This document shows, one piece after another, positions 7,462 to 13,663 of a stretch of 14,713 nt of DNA (its first letter is position 1; the number at the start of each line of letters is the position of its first letter). Position numbers and translations under genes: made by a program. Under the pieces are notes generated by a model. That model was not told the origin of the DNA. It saw only the letters and a program-made list of their open reading frames with translations, and made no database searches. Origin of the DNA: an uncultured Fretibacterium sp. (GTDB taxonomy: Bacteria > Synergistota > Synergistia > Synergistales > Aminobacteriaceae); NCBI GenBank assembly GCA_905373185.1, contig CAJPSE010000018.1:1-14713 (forward strand), written 5' to 3'.

Positions 7462-8208
7462 TTATTTCGCCTTTCCCTGCCCGGCCACGGCGGCCTGTGC
7501 CCTGGCGATGGCCTCGGGGTCGCCGAGGTATCGGTGTCCCAGGGGCTTCATGTCCTTGTCCAGCGTGTAGATCAGGGGGACGCCCGTGGGGATGTTCAGC
7601 TCCAGGATGTCCTTGTCGGAGATGCCGTCCAGATACTTGACCAGGGCCCGCAGGCTGTTGCCGTGGGCGGCGATGATGACCTTTTTACCGGCCCGAACCT
7701 CCGGGACGACGGACTCCGTCCAATAGGGCACGACGCGGGCGACGGTGTCCGCCAGGCACTCGCCGGCCGGTACCTCCTCCGGCTTGAGCCCCGTGTAACG
7801 CGGATCTCTGCCCGGGTAGCGCTCATCGCCCTTGTCCAGCAGGGGAGGAAGAACATCGTAGCTGCGGCGCCATATCCGGACCTGCTCGTCGCCGTACTTC
7901 GCCGCGGTCTCGGCCTTGTTCAGCCCCTGGAGCCCGCCGTAGTGCCGCTCGTTCAGCTTCCAGGAGTTTCGGATGGGGATCCACATCCGGTCCATCTCCT
8001 CCAGCACGAGCCACAGGGTCTTGATGGCCCGCTTCAGCACGGAGGTGAAGGCCAGGTCGAAGGCATAGCCCTCCTGCACCAGAAGCCGCCCCGCGGCCCG
8101 GGCCTCCTCGATGCCCCTCTCGGACAGGGGGACGTCGGTCCACCCGGTGAAACGGTTCTCCTTGTTCCAGGCGCTCTCGCCATGGCGTATCAATGCGATC
8201 TCGTACAC
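7462..8208 (-). CDS. gpmA: 2,3-bisphosphoglycerate-dependent phosphoglycerate mutase
   Basis: A 248-residue histidine-phosphatase-superfamily enzyme, the usual GpmA length. It interconverts 2- and 3-phosphoglycerate in glycolysis and gluconeogenesis. The phosphohistidine motif [18 protein letters not shown] places H9 as the phosphorylated residue; R60, E87 in [15 protein letters not shown] and H182 in [11 protein letters not shown] complete the active site. These match true GpmA rather than the shorter phosphoserine phosphatase-like relatives. The start is GTG at 8208 with GGGGAG 9 bases upstream; an ATG 7 bases earlier is out of frame. It follows the DUF1015 gene by about 144 bases of repeat-rich sequence and stands next to serA and serC, which use its product 3-phosphoglycerate. 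Confidence 0.95.
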   Translation of the reverse strand: MYEIALIRHGESAWNKENRFTGWTDVPLSERGIEEARAAGRLLVQEGYAFDLAFTSVLKRAIKTLWLVLEEMDRMWIPIRNSWKLNERHYGGLQGLNKAETAAKYGDEQVRIWRRSYDVLPPLLDKGDERYPGRDPRYTGLKPEEVPAGECLADTVARVVPYWTESVVPEVRAGKKVIIAAHGNSLRALVKYLDGISDKDILELNIPTGVPLIYTLDKDMKPLGHRYLGDPEAIARAQAAVAGQGKAK

Positions 8209-8258
8209 GAAGCATCACTCCCCAGGTCAAAACAAAATCGAAGCGCGGCAAGCCGGTG

Positions 8259-8300
8259 CAGCCTCCATATCGCGGCCACCATATCGCAGCCTCCATATCG
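8259..8300. repeat. Three tandem 14-bp repeats upstream of gpmA
   Basis: On the minus strand the units are CGATATGGAGGCTG, CGATATGGTGGCCG and CGATATGGAGGCTG: the outer two are identical and the middle differs at two positions. They occupy 8287-8300, 8273-8286 and 8259-8272. An inverted copy of the core, CGATATGGAGG, lies at 8335-8345 on the plus strand. The period is exactly 14 bp. Confidence 0.75.
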
Positions 8301-8345
8301 GAGTCCCGGCGTGACTCCGTGCCCACAGGGTCCCCGATATGGAGG
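8291..8345. other. Large inverted repeat with inner hairpin
   Basis: CTCCATATCGG at the left and CCGATATGGAG at the right are complementary 11-mers, drawing on the last 14-bp repeat unit and its inverted copy. Inside, CGGAGTC (8299-8305) pairs with GACTCCG (8313-8319) around a 7-nt loop; the two pairings overlap slightly and so compete. There is no T-tract on either side. It could be a 3' processing stem for the DUF1015 message, an operator array or a small mobile repeat. Confidence 0.5.
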
Positions 8346-8352
8346 GTATGAA

Positions 8353-9630
8353 TCAGCTTTCCTGGATCCTCCGGCACTCCAGGTAATAGCGCTTGTCCTC
8401 GGCGTGGCCGATGGAGAAGCTCTTTTTGGGGAACGGGCCGGAGCAGATGACCGACGGGAAGAGCTCGTCCTTCTCCATTCGGGGCAGCAGCGTCGCCGCG
8501 CCGCCGGGACGGCCGGCCATCTCGAGCGCCGTATCGTCGTTGTGGATGTAGTCCACCTGTCCGCCGTGGGCGGCGATATAGCCCTGACTGAACTCCTCCG
8601 CGGCACCGATGAGCTGTCCGATGGTCAGGCCGTCGACGACGACGCGCTCCTCCCGCTGGCCGGCGACCAGCCGAAGCGTGTGCCCCGCACCCGACGAGCG
8701 GCTGCGCTCGGCCCAGAAGGCCTTGGCGGCGTCGATGAAGCCCCCAGCGTCGGTGCCGAACAGCACCTTGTGGATCGGCTCGAAGCCGATGGCGTCGTCA
8801 TGAATGTTCACCAGCTCCACCAGGCTGAAGCGGGCCGGGTGCCCCTCGAGCCGCTCGGGCGGAAGCCCGGCCCTCTTGATCTCCTCCCAGCAGTTCTTCG
8901 CCGCGGCAAGGCTGTGGTTTCCGTCCCCGATGGCGAACATCGCCGGGGCCGCTCCCTCGTACTGCTCGCGTATCGCCTGGGTATAGGCGTCCATCTCCCG
9001 CTCCAGCGCGGCAGCGTCACTTCCGCCGATCTGCCAGCCGCGCAGGTGGCCGCCCCCGCAGTTGAGGTCGAAATCGTACACGGGCGGGAGCGCCGACTTT
9101 TTGGCGTCCAGGGAGCCCAGCACGCCGTTTCGCTTGTCGTCCATCAGCACCATGATGTGCGGCATCTCCAGCGGTGCGTCCCGGCGGACCCGCACGCGCG
9201 GCGGCAGGCGCTCCTCCACCGTGCCCTCGGTGGCGCGGATGGGCGAGGCGGACCCGGCGGCGTAGTCGTATGCCTCCAGGTCCAGGGCGACCATGATGCC
9301 CCGGCGCACCTTGCCGTCCGGCTGCGTGCGCTCCAGGTAGACGTAGCTCTGCGGCAGCGTCCGGAAGACGCCGCCGTCGAGGTAGCGCCGCATGGTCGCG
9401 TTGATGGTCTTCGCCTCGGCGAACGGGTCGCGCTGCTTCAGGTAAGCCTCCGGCAGCATCAGCCGCAGCGTGCTGGGCGCGTCGCCGACGTAGCGGTCCA
9501 GGTCATCCCAGTACCCCGGCTGCGAGGAAAACTGGTCGCAGGCGATCACGCTCCACTTGCTCATGTCGCAGTTCGCGGGGACGAGGATATCCGCAGGCCT
9601 GAATATTTTTCCCATGTCGTTTTTATTCAT
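8353..9630 (-). CDS. DUF1015 family protein (COG4198), in a serine-synthesis cluster
   Basis: A 425-residue soluble protein matching DUF1015 over its length: IFRPADILVPANCDMSKWSV at the N-terminus, the polar segment DQFSSQPGYW (32-41) and the family hallmark AIGDGNHSLAAAK (about 233-245). The function is unproven. The D-G-N/H-H motif recalls the DGHHR motif of ParB/sulfiredoxin-fold free serine kinases (SerK, SbnI), and I recall DUF1015 genes often adjoining serC and serA, but neither point was checked here. The gene lies 30 bases after serA and is almost certainly co-transcribed with it. ATG 9630 was chosen with AAGGA 9 bases upstream; an in-frame ATG five codons later is possible. A serine or phosphoserine-related role is a hypothesis from context. 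Confidence 0.85.
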   Translation of the reverse strand: MNKNDMGKIFRPADILVPANCDMSKWSVIACDQFSSQPGYWDDLDRYVGDAPSTLRLMLPEAYLKQRDPFAEAKTINATMRRYLDGGVFRTLPQSYVYLERTQPDGKVRRGIMVALDLEAYDYAAGSASPIRATEGTVEERLPPRVRVRRDAPLEMPHIMVLMDDKRNGVLGSLDAKKSALPPVYDFDLNCGGGHLRGWQIGGSDAAALEREMDAYTQAIREQYEGAAPAMFAIGDGNHSLAAAKNCWEEIKRAGLPPERLEGHPARFSLVELVNIHDDAIGFEPIHKVLFGTDAGGFIDAAKAFWAERSRSSGAGHTLRLVAGQREERVVVDGLTIGQLIGAAEEFSQGYIAAHGGQVDYIHNDDTALEMAGRPGGAATLLPRMEKDELFPSVICSGPFPKKSFSIGHAEDKRYYLECRRIQES

Positions 9631-9660
9631 CCCTATCCATCCTTCCGCCTTCCCCGGGAC

Positions 9661-10575
9661 TCAGGAAAAAGTTTCCTCTATGATGTCCACCAGCTCCGCG
9701 CCGATGCGTTTCTGGGCCTCCATGGTGCCGGCGCCGACGTGGGGGGTGCAGGAGACGGAGGGATGCTGGGCGAGCGCCCAGTTGGGGTCCTTCTCGCTGA
9801 GCCAGACATCCAGGCCTGCCGCCCTCACCTTGCCGCTGTTCAGTGCATCCAGCAGCGCCGCCTCGTCCACGTTGCTGCCGCGGGAGACGTTGATGATGAC
9901 CACGCCGTCCTTCATCTTGGCGATGCTCCCGGCGTCCACCAGCGGTTTGTCCCCGCCGGGCGCGCACAGGACGATGATGTCGGACTTCGCGAGCAGCTCG
10001 TCCATCGAGACGAAATGCATCGTGCTGCACTCCGCGCCCTCGGGCTTGTTGCGGTGGACGACGGAGAGGACGTTCATCCCCAGGGCCTGCCCCTTCTCGC
10101 CGACCATCCGGCCGATGCGGCCGTAGCCGATCACTCCCATGGTCTTGCCCTCCAGCTCGAAGCCCTTCGAGTAGGCCTTCTTCTCCCACTTGTTCTCGCG
10201 CATGGTGTGTCCGGCGATGGAGATGTTTCGTGCGCAGGCGAAGAGCAACGCGAGGGCCAGCTCCGCCACGGCGTTGGAGGAGGCGCGGGGCGTGTTCCGG
10301 ACCTGGATACCCGCCGCCTCGGCGTATTTGACGTCGATGTTGTCCACGCCCACGCCGGCGCGGATGATGAGCTTCAGGCGGCCCCCCTTCGCCGCGTCGA
10401 TCTGCGGCTGCTTGATCTTCGTGGCGGACCGGATGATCACGGCGTCGAAATCCCGAAGCGCCCCGCCCAGTGCGTCCGGCTCGTAAAACTGCTCCACGAC
10501 CTCATAGCCATCCTTGCGGAGCTTCGCGACGGCGGCGGCGTCCATCCCATCGGTGACCAAAATTCTCTTAGACAT
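9661..10575 (-). CDS. serA: D-3-phosphoglycerate dehydrogenase, short form
   Basis: A 304-residue NAD-dependent dehydrogenase that oxidises 3-phosphoglycerate to 3-phosphohydroxypyruvate, the first step of serine synthesis. The Rossmann motif is GVIGYGRIG (147-155). The catalytic trio appears as R232 in NVSRGSNVDE, E261 in the LSEKDP segment and H279 in TPHVGAGTMEAQ. RAGVGVDNID (72-81) and the NTPRASSNAVAE segment form the substrate-binding side. It ends at residue 304 with no ACT or ASB regulatory domain, so feedback by L-serine through an ACT domain is not expected. ATG 10575 has AAAGGAG about 8 bases upstream. It lies 74 bases after serC, and DUF1015 follows by 30 bases. Confidence 0.93.
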   Translation of the reverse strand: MSKRILVTDGMDAAAVAKLRKDGYEVVEQFYEPDALGGALRDFDAVIIRSATKIKQPQIDAAKGGRLKLIIRAGVGVDNIDVKYAEAAGIQVRNTPRASSNAVAELALALLFACARNISIAGHTMRENKWEKKAYSKGFELEGKTMGVIGYGRIGRMVGEKGQALGMNVLSVVHRNKPEGAECSTMHFVSMDELLAKSDIIVLCAPGGDKPLVDAGSIAKMKDGVVIINVSRGSNVDEAALLDALNSGKVRAAGLDVWLSEKDPNWALAQHPSVSCTPHVGAGTMEAQKRIGAELVDIIEETFS

Positions 10576-10649
10576 GGAGGATTCTCCTTTACTCGCTATA
10601 TACAGATGTTTGCTGTGCGGAGCCCTTTATGTGGAACTACGTAGAACCC

Positions 10650-11735
10650 TTAATGTTGGGCTTCGTACTTCCGGAGGAAATCGACCAGGGCCTCGACGCC
10701 CTCCCTGGGCATGGCGTTGTAGATGGAGGCGCGCAGGCCGCCGACGCTCCTGTGTCCCTTGAGGTTGTCGAACCCGGCGGCCTTCGTGGCGGCCACCACC
10801 TCCGCATCCTGCTCCTTGCTGGGTGTCGCAAAGGGCACGTTCATCAGGGAGCGGTCCTCCTTCGCCACCGTGCCGCGGAAGAGCTTGCTCTGGTCCAGGA
10901 AATCGTACAGGACCGCGGCCTTCTCCCGGTTGCGCCGGTCCATCTCGGCCAGGCCGCCCATCTCGAGGAGGTACCGGAAGATCTTCCCGCAGCAGTAGAT
11001 GGCCCAGCAGTTGGGCGTGTTGTAGAGGGAATCGGCGTCGGCGTGGACCTTGTAGCTGAGGTAGGTCGGGACCTTGGAGTCCAGGTCGTCCCGGAGCAGG
11101 TCCTCACGGATGATGGCGACGGCCATGCCCGCGGGGCCGACGTTCTTCTGCACGCCGCCCCAGATGAGCCCGTACCTGCTCACGTCGCAGGGGCGGGAGA
11201 GGAACATCGAGGACTGGTCGGAGACCAGGACCTTTCCCTTCGTGTCGGGGAGCTTGTGGTAGGTGGTGCCGTGGATGGTCTCGTTCTCGCAGATGTAGAC
11301 GTAATCCGCGTTGGCGGGGACGTCCAGGTTGGAGCAGTCGGGAACGTAGGAGAAGTTCTTGTCCTTCGACGACGCGGAGATCTTCACCTCACCGTATTTC
11401 TGCGCTTCCTTGATGGCCTTCTGGGACCAGGCGCCGGTCTCGATGTAGCAGGCGACGCCGTTCTTCATCAGGTTCATGGGGACCATGGCGAACTGGACGT
11501 GCCCGCCGCCCTGGACGAAGAGGATCTTGTAGTTGTCCGGGATGCCCATGAGCTTGCGCAGGTCGGCCTTCGCCTCGGCCAGGATGTCCTCGAAGACCTT
11601 GGAGCGGTGGCTCATCTCCATGACGCACATGCCGCTTCCGCGGTAGTTCATCATCTCGGCGGCGATCTCCTCCAGAACGGGCTCGGGCATCATGGCTGGA
11701 CCTGCGGAAAAGTTATACGTGCGACCGTACTTCAT
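10650..11735 (-). CDS. serC: Phosphoserine aminotransferase
   Basis: A 361-residue fold-type I PLP enzyme converting 3-phosphohydroxypyruvate and glutamate to phosphoserine and 2-oxoglutarate. The N-terminal YNFSAGPAMMPEPVLEE, MSHRSKVF, FVQGGGHVQFAMVPMNL (PLP phosphate binding), W103 in GAWSQKA, D173 in SDQSS, K197 in GGVQKNVGPAGM (Schiff base) and GGLRASIYNAMP near the end are all SerC signatures. ATG 11735 has AGAGG 9 bases upstream; an in-frame TTG three codons earlier overlaps that site and is rejected. It is the first gene after a strong promoter about 270 bases upstream, with a long leader that may regulate the serine genes. Confidence 0.95.
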   Translation of the reverse strand: MKYGRTYNFSAGPAMMPEPVLEEIAAEMMNYRGSGMCVMEMSHRSKVFEDILAEAKADLRKLMGIPDNYKILFVQGGGHVQFAMVPMNLMKNGVACYIETGAWSQKAIKEAQKYGEVKISASSKDKNFSYVPDCSNLDVPANADYVYICENETIHGTTYHKLPDTKGKVLVSDQSSMFLSRPCDVSRYGLIWGGVQKNVGPAGMAVAIIREDLLRDDLDSKVPTYLSYKVHADADSLYNTPNCWAIYCCGKIFRYLLEMGGLAEMDRRNREKAAVLYDFLDQSKLFRGTVAKEDRSLMNVPFATPSKEQDAEVVAATKAAGFDNLKGHRSVGGLRASIYNAMPREGVEALVDFLRKYEAQH

Positions 11736-11790
11736 AAGAACCAACCTCTTTCTATAAAATTTTGCGGATGACTCGGATTAGTCGTTGGTC

Positions 11791-11911
11791 GGGGAGGCGT
11801 GAAGCAAGGGCGGACCGAAGCGAAGCGGAACACCGGACGGAGGCCCGCGCCGCGCCCCTTGCCGTATGGCCGTGCTCCCCAGCAAATGCAGTCCTTGCAT
11901 CTCACGGGAGC
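11791..11911 (-). promoter_or_regulatory. Structured 5' leader of the serC transcript
   Basis: On the minus strand GCTCCC pairs with GGGAGC (11906-11911 with 11874-11879), enclosing an inner ATGCA/TGCAT hairpin (11886-11900). The same GGGGAG segment can pair instead with CTCCCC (minus strand of 11791-11796). A third stem joins 11853-11862 with 11804-11812 (one bulge). Mutually exclusive pairings downstream of a short reading frame suggest attenuation, but no stem is followed by a clear T-tract and I do not recognise a known riboswitch or a T-box. Confidence 0.35.
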
Positions 11912-11912
11912 G

Positions 11913-11951
11913 TCAGGTGAAGCTCTGTCGTGCCGCCATAAATTTCGACAT
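11913..11951 (-). CDS. Possible 12-residue leader peptide ahead of serC
   Basis: ATG 11951 opens a 12-codon frame (MSKFMAARQSFT) ending in TGA at 11913-11915. GAGGAGG lies about 8-10 bases upstream, a strong ribosome binding site, and the predicted transcription start is only about 45 bases before the ATG. Its stop codon falls immediately before the first leader stem, the usual layout of a translation-coupled attenuator. It has two serine codons (TCG, AGC) but no run of a single amino acid, so what it might sense is unclear. Coding is inferred from the site and position alone. Confidence 0.4.
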   Translation of the reverse strand: MSKFMAARQSFT

Positions 11952-12003
11952 CGGTCACCCCTCCTCGAAAATTGGGATCAGGACCCTCACACAACACGGC
12001 CGT

Positions 12004-12032
12004 ACTATAGCAGACCATCATATCCCCGGCAA
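12004..12032 (-). promoter_or_regulatory. Sigma-70-type promoter of the serC-serA-DUF1015 cluster
   Basis: On the minus strand TTGCCG (12027-12032) is followed after 17 bp by TATAGT (12004-12009), and the -10 is preceded by TGC, an extended -10 form. Transcription should start near 11997, giving a leader of about 260 nt before the serC ATG. Confidence 0.7.
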
Positions 12033-12222
12033 GGGAAAGGGCGTCACGGCGGCGGGACCGGGAAGTCGCCGTGGTACGGCATCGGCCTGTGCCCAAAACC
12101 ACAGGTAAAAAAAAGTGGACCATTCAATTTCTCTTGGTTGCGAAAATACCTCCGATTCAGTTCCTCAATAAGTAATGCGGATAAGATGGATATAGATGCT
12201 CCTCTACATACTTCTTCGACAG
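12033..12222. other. Gene-free, locally AT-rich stretch
   Basis: Nothing codes convincingly here. Bases about 12100-12220 are clearly richer in A+T than the neighbours and include a run of eight A residues (12107-12114) and a small hairpin CCTGTG/CACAGG (12086-12105). The minus strand carries an open frame through the hairpin region with a protein-like stretch ending near 12050, but it has no start signal and I recognise no family. It may be the remnant of an inserted element. Confidence 0.4.
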
Positions 12223-12258
12223 CCAGCAGGCCGACGGCTTTAGCCGTCGGCCTGCTGG
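12223..12258. terminator. Perfect 16-bp stem-loop after sodX
   Basis: CCAGCAGGCCGACGGC (12223-12238) pairs without mismatch with 12243-12258 around a four-base loop (TTTA on the plus strand). It begins 30 bases downstream of the sodX stop. Neither strand has a proper T-tract after the stem, so it is either an atypical terminator or 3'-protecting stem for the flavodoxin-sodN-sodX message, or the end of a lost mobile element. Confidence 0.5.
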
Positions 12259-12288
12259 GTTCTCCGTCTCCTTTGCTGCAAAACGGGG

Positions 12289-12615
12289 CTAATCCTTCTT
12301 GACCGGAGCCGGCGGCAGAGGCGAGCCGTCAGCCTTGTACACCGCCCTCCCCCGGATGCTCCGAAGTGCGACCGGTCCGAAGCTTCGGCTGTCGCTGCTC
12401 TCCAGGGCATTGTCGCCCCAAAGGACGTAACGTCCGTCGTCGGTGACACCGACGACGCGTTTGATCATCCACGTGTCCCTCATGAAAGGATGACGGGCCA
12501 GGACGACGTCCCCCACGGCGGGGGGTGCCTCCCTGTAGGCCGTCGTATCCACCACGACCCGCTCGCCGTCCCCGAGGGTGGGGTACATGCTGTGCCCCCG
12601 GACGACAACCGTCAG
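12289..12615 (-). CDS. sodX: Nickel-type superoxide dismutase maturation protease (S26 family), CTG start proposed
   Basis: A small soluble S26 (signal-peptidase-like) protease, 108 residues as called. It would cleave the SodN propeptide to expose the nickel-binding histidine. Motifs: VVRGHSMYPTLGDGE with catalytic S9, MIKRVVG with general-base K52, and WGDNALESSDSRSFGPV, the LepB box E. There is no transmembrane segment, as in other SodX proteins. The first ATG (12588) would start at MYPT and remove the catalytic serine. Reading upstream in frame there is no ATG, GTG or TTG before a stop; CTG 12613-12615 has GAGGGGG (12624-12630) 8 bases upstream and is therefore proposed. It begins 19 bases after the sodN stop. 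A sequencing error hiding a normal start is the alternative. Confidence 0.82.
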   Translation of the reverse strand: MTVVVRGHSMYPTLGDGERVVVDTTAYREAPPAVGDVVLARHPFMRDTWMIKRVVGVTDDGRYVLWGDNALESSDSRSFGPVALRSIRGRAVYKADGSPLPPAPVKKD

Positions 12616-12634
12616 TTCCTCTGCCCCCTCGCTC

Positions 12635-13081
12635 TCAACTCGCCGTATACCAGGCGACCTCCCGCCCCTTCGTGGACCAGAAGATGCGGTGCACCTCCTT
12701 GATACACTCCATCAGCTCCTCGGCGTGGCTCAGGTTCACCTCGACCTTGCAGGCGGAGCAGAGCTTCGCCGCCCTCCAGAACAGGTCGTGCAGCTGGGGG
12801 AACTTTTCCAGGTGCGGCGCCTTGAAGTAGTCCGTCCAGAGGATGAGCAGCTCGGTCTTTGCGATCCGGGCCTGCTCCTCCTTGATGGCGTCGTAACGGC
12901 TGAAGGAGTTCAGATACGCGGTGAAGGCCGCCTTGTCCTTGGGGTCGGGGCACTCCAGCGCGATAAGCTTCTTCGTCATGGAGAGCACGGCCTCGGCCGC
13001 TATCCGCGCCGAAGCGGGGTCGTACACGCCGCAGGGCCCGTCGCAATGGGCCTCCGCAAACAGGGGTTTCTCCTCCTCCAT
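12635..13081 (-). CDS. sodN: Nickel superoxide dismutase precursor
   Basis: A 148-residue precursor. An 11-residue propeptide (MEEEKPLFAEA) precedes HCDGPCGVYDPASARIAAEA, the nickel-hook motif of NiSOD, so mature numbering gives H1, C2, C6 and Y9. LWTDYFKAPHLEKFPQLHDL (81-100) and EVHRIFWSTK near the end match the NiSOD four-helix bundle (Streptomyces has LWSDYFKPPHFEKYPELHQL). It disproportionates superoxide to oxygen and hydrogen peroxide, and is presumably a cytoplasmic hexamer. The propeptide must be removed for nickel to bind, which fits sodX next door. Extra cysteines (C44, C108, C111, C126) are unusual for NiSOD. ATG 13081 has GAGGAGG 7-10 bases upstream. It lies 65 bases after the flavodoxin gene. 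Confidence 0.95.
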   Translation of the reverse strand: MEEEKPLFAEAHCDGPCGVYDPASARIAAEAVLSMTKKLIALECPDPKDKAAFTAYLNSFSRYDAIKEEQARIAKTELLILWTDYFKAPHLEKFPQLHDLFWRAAKLCSACKVEVNLSHAEELMECIKEVHRIFWSTKGREVAWYTAS

Positions 13082-13146
13082 CGTGACTCCTCCTCTATCC
13101 CTTATCATAAAATCTCGAAAAATCCTCTCCGACTCGATTCCCGCCG

Positions 13147-13572
13147 TCAGCCCAGCAGGGCCTCAGCCGCCTTTCTCATCGCGTCCTCCGCCTCGGCGTC
13201 CGGGGCCTCGAGGCAGGTCACGGGATCGGCCGCGATGACGGCCCCCCTACCCTCCATATCCAGCCTCCAGGCATCCATAAACGCGCCCCCACCCCAGCCG
13301 TAGGAGCCGAACAGAAAGACCTTCTTCCCCTTCAGCCGATCCTTGAGCTCCTCGATCAGCGGAAGGATCTCCGTGTCGTTGACCTCCTCCGTGCCGGAAG
13401 CCGGGGAACCGAACGCCCAGACATCCGCCGCGGAGAAGGCCGCTTTGTCCATGCCCGCGGCCTCCGAGAAATAAAGCGACCCGCCCTTCGCCTCGACCGC
13501 ACTTTTGAAGGCCTCCGCAAGGGCCTTCGTGTTGCCGGTATTGCTGAAATACACCAGACCGATCGTGTTCAT
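13147..13572 (-). CDS. Flavodoxin, short-chain type
   Basis: A 141-residue FMN electron carrier. LVYFSNTGNTKALAEAF gives the phosphate-binding loop S10-N-T-G-N-T15; FGSPASGTEEVND is the loop next to the isoalloxazine ring, and FGSYGWGGGAFMDAW is the clostridial-type signature of the second FMN loop. Start ATG 13572 has AAGGGAG 6 bases upstream; the frame stays open farther upstream but that part overlaps the promoter. It is the first gene of a likely flavodoxin-sodN-sodX operon, with a promoter at 13631-13659. It may replace ferredoxin under iron limitation or oxidative stress, or feed a reductase that handles peroxide; the partner is unknown. Confidence 0.9.
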   Translation of the reverse strand: MNTIGLVYFSNTGNTKALAEAFKSAVEAKGGSLYFSEAAGMDKAAFSAADVWAFGSPASGTEEVNDTEILPLIEELKDRLKGKKVFLFGSYGWGGGAFMDAWRLDMEGRGAVIAADPVTCLEAPDAEAEDAMRKAAEALLG

Positions 13573-13588
13573 TGCAGTCTCCCTTCTC

Positions 13589-13616
13589 CTCAATATGCTC
13601 GACTCAATATGCTCGA
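13589..13616. repeat. Two perfect 14-bp tandem repeats in the flavodoxin leader
   Basis: CTCAATATGCTCGA occurs at 13589-13602 and again at 13603-13616. They lie between the predicted transcription start (about 13624) and the flavodoxin ribosome binding site. Related CAATATG and TCGATAT words recur nearby (about 13635 and 13671), so this may be a repeated operator half-site. Confidence 0.6.
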
Positions 13617-13630
13617 TATAAAAGGGAAAA

Positions 13631-13663
13631 ATTACAATATGAGAACGGCTATATGTTAACATA
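13631..13663 (-). promoter_or_regulatory. Promoter of the flavodoxin-sodN-sodX operon with overlapping palindrome
   Basis: On the minus strand TTAACA (13654-13659) and TGTAAT (13631-13636) are separated by 17 bp, each one mismatch from consensus. The perfect 12-bp palindrome TATGTTAACATA (13652-13663) covers the -35 element, the right place for a repressor. Which regulator binds (a Fur/Nur/PerR-type metal or peroxide sensor would suit the operon) cannot be told from sequence. Confidence 0.55.

Noticed and set aside
7462..8208. gpmA as the missing phosphoserine phosphatase of the cluster
   Set aside because: Its motifs ([22 protein letters not shown]) and 248-residue length are those of true phosphoglycerate mutase rather than the shorter PspA-type phosphatases.
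8259..8300. Short regular repeats as a CRISPR array
   Set aside because: The units are contiguous 14-mers without spacers and there are no cas genes.
7417..10644. A 1075-codon open frame on the plus strand
   Set aside because: It runs opposite gpmA, DUF1015 and serA, all of which have clear family motifs on the minus strand; its translation resembles no protein.
12061..12085. A GTGGTAC word suggesting a T-box antiterminator
   Set aside because: It is on the plus strand, upstream of the serC promoter on the other strand, and lacks the rest of the conserved T-box sequence and structure.
11902..12123. A 73-codon minus-strand frame across the serC promoter
   Set aside because: It contains the promoter elements, has no ribosome binding site and overlaps the better-supported 12-codon leader frame.
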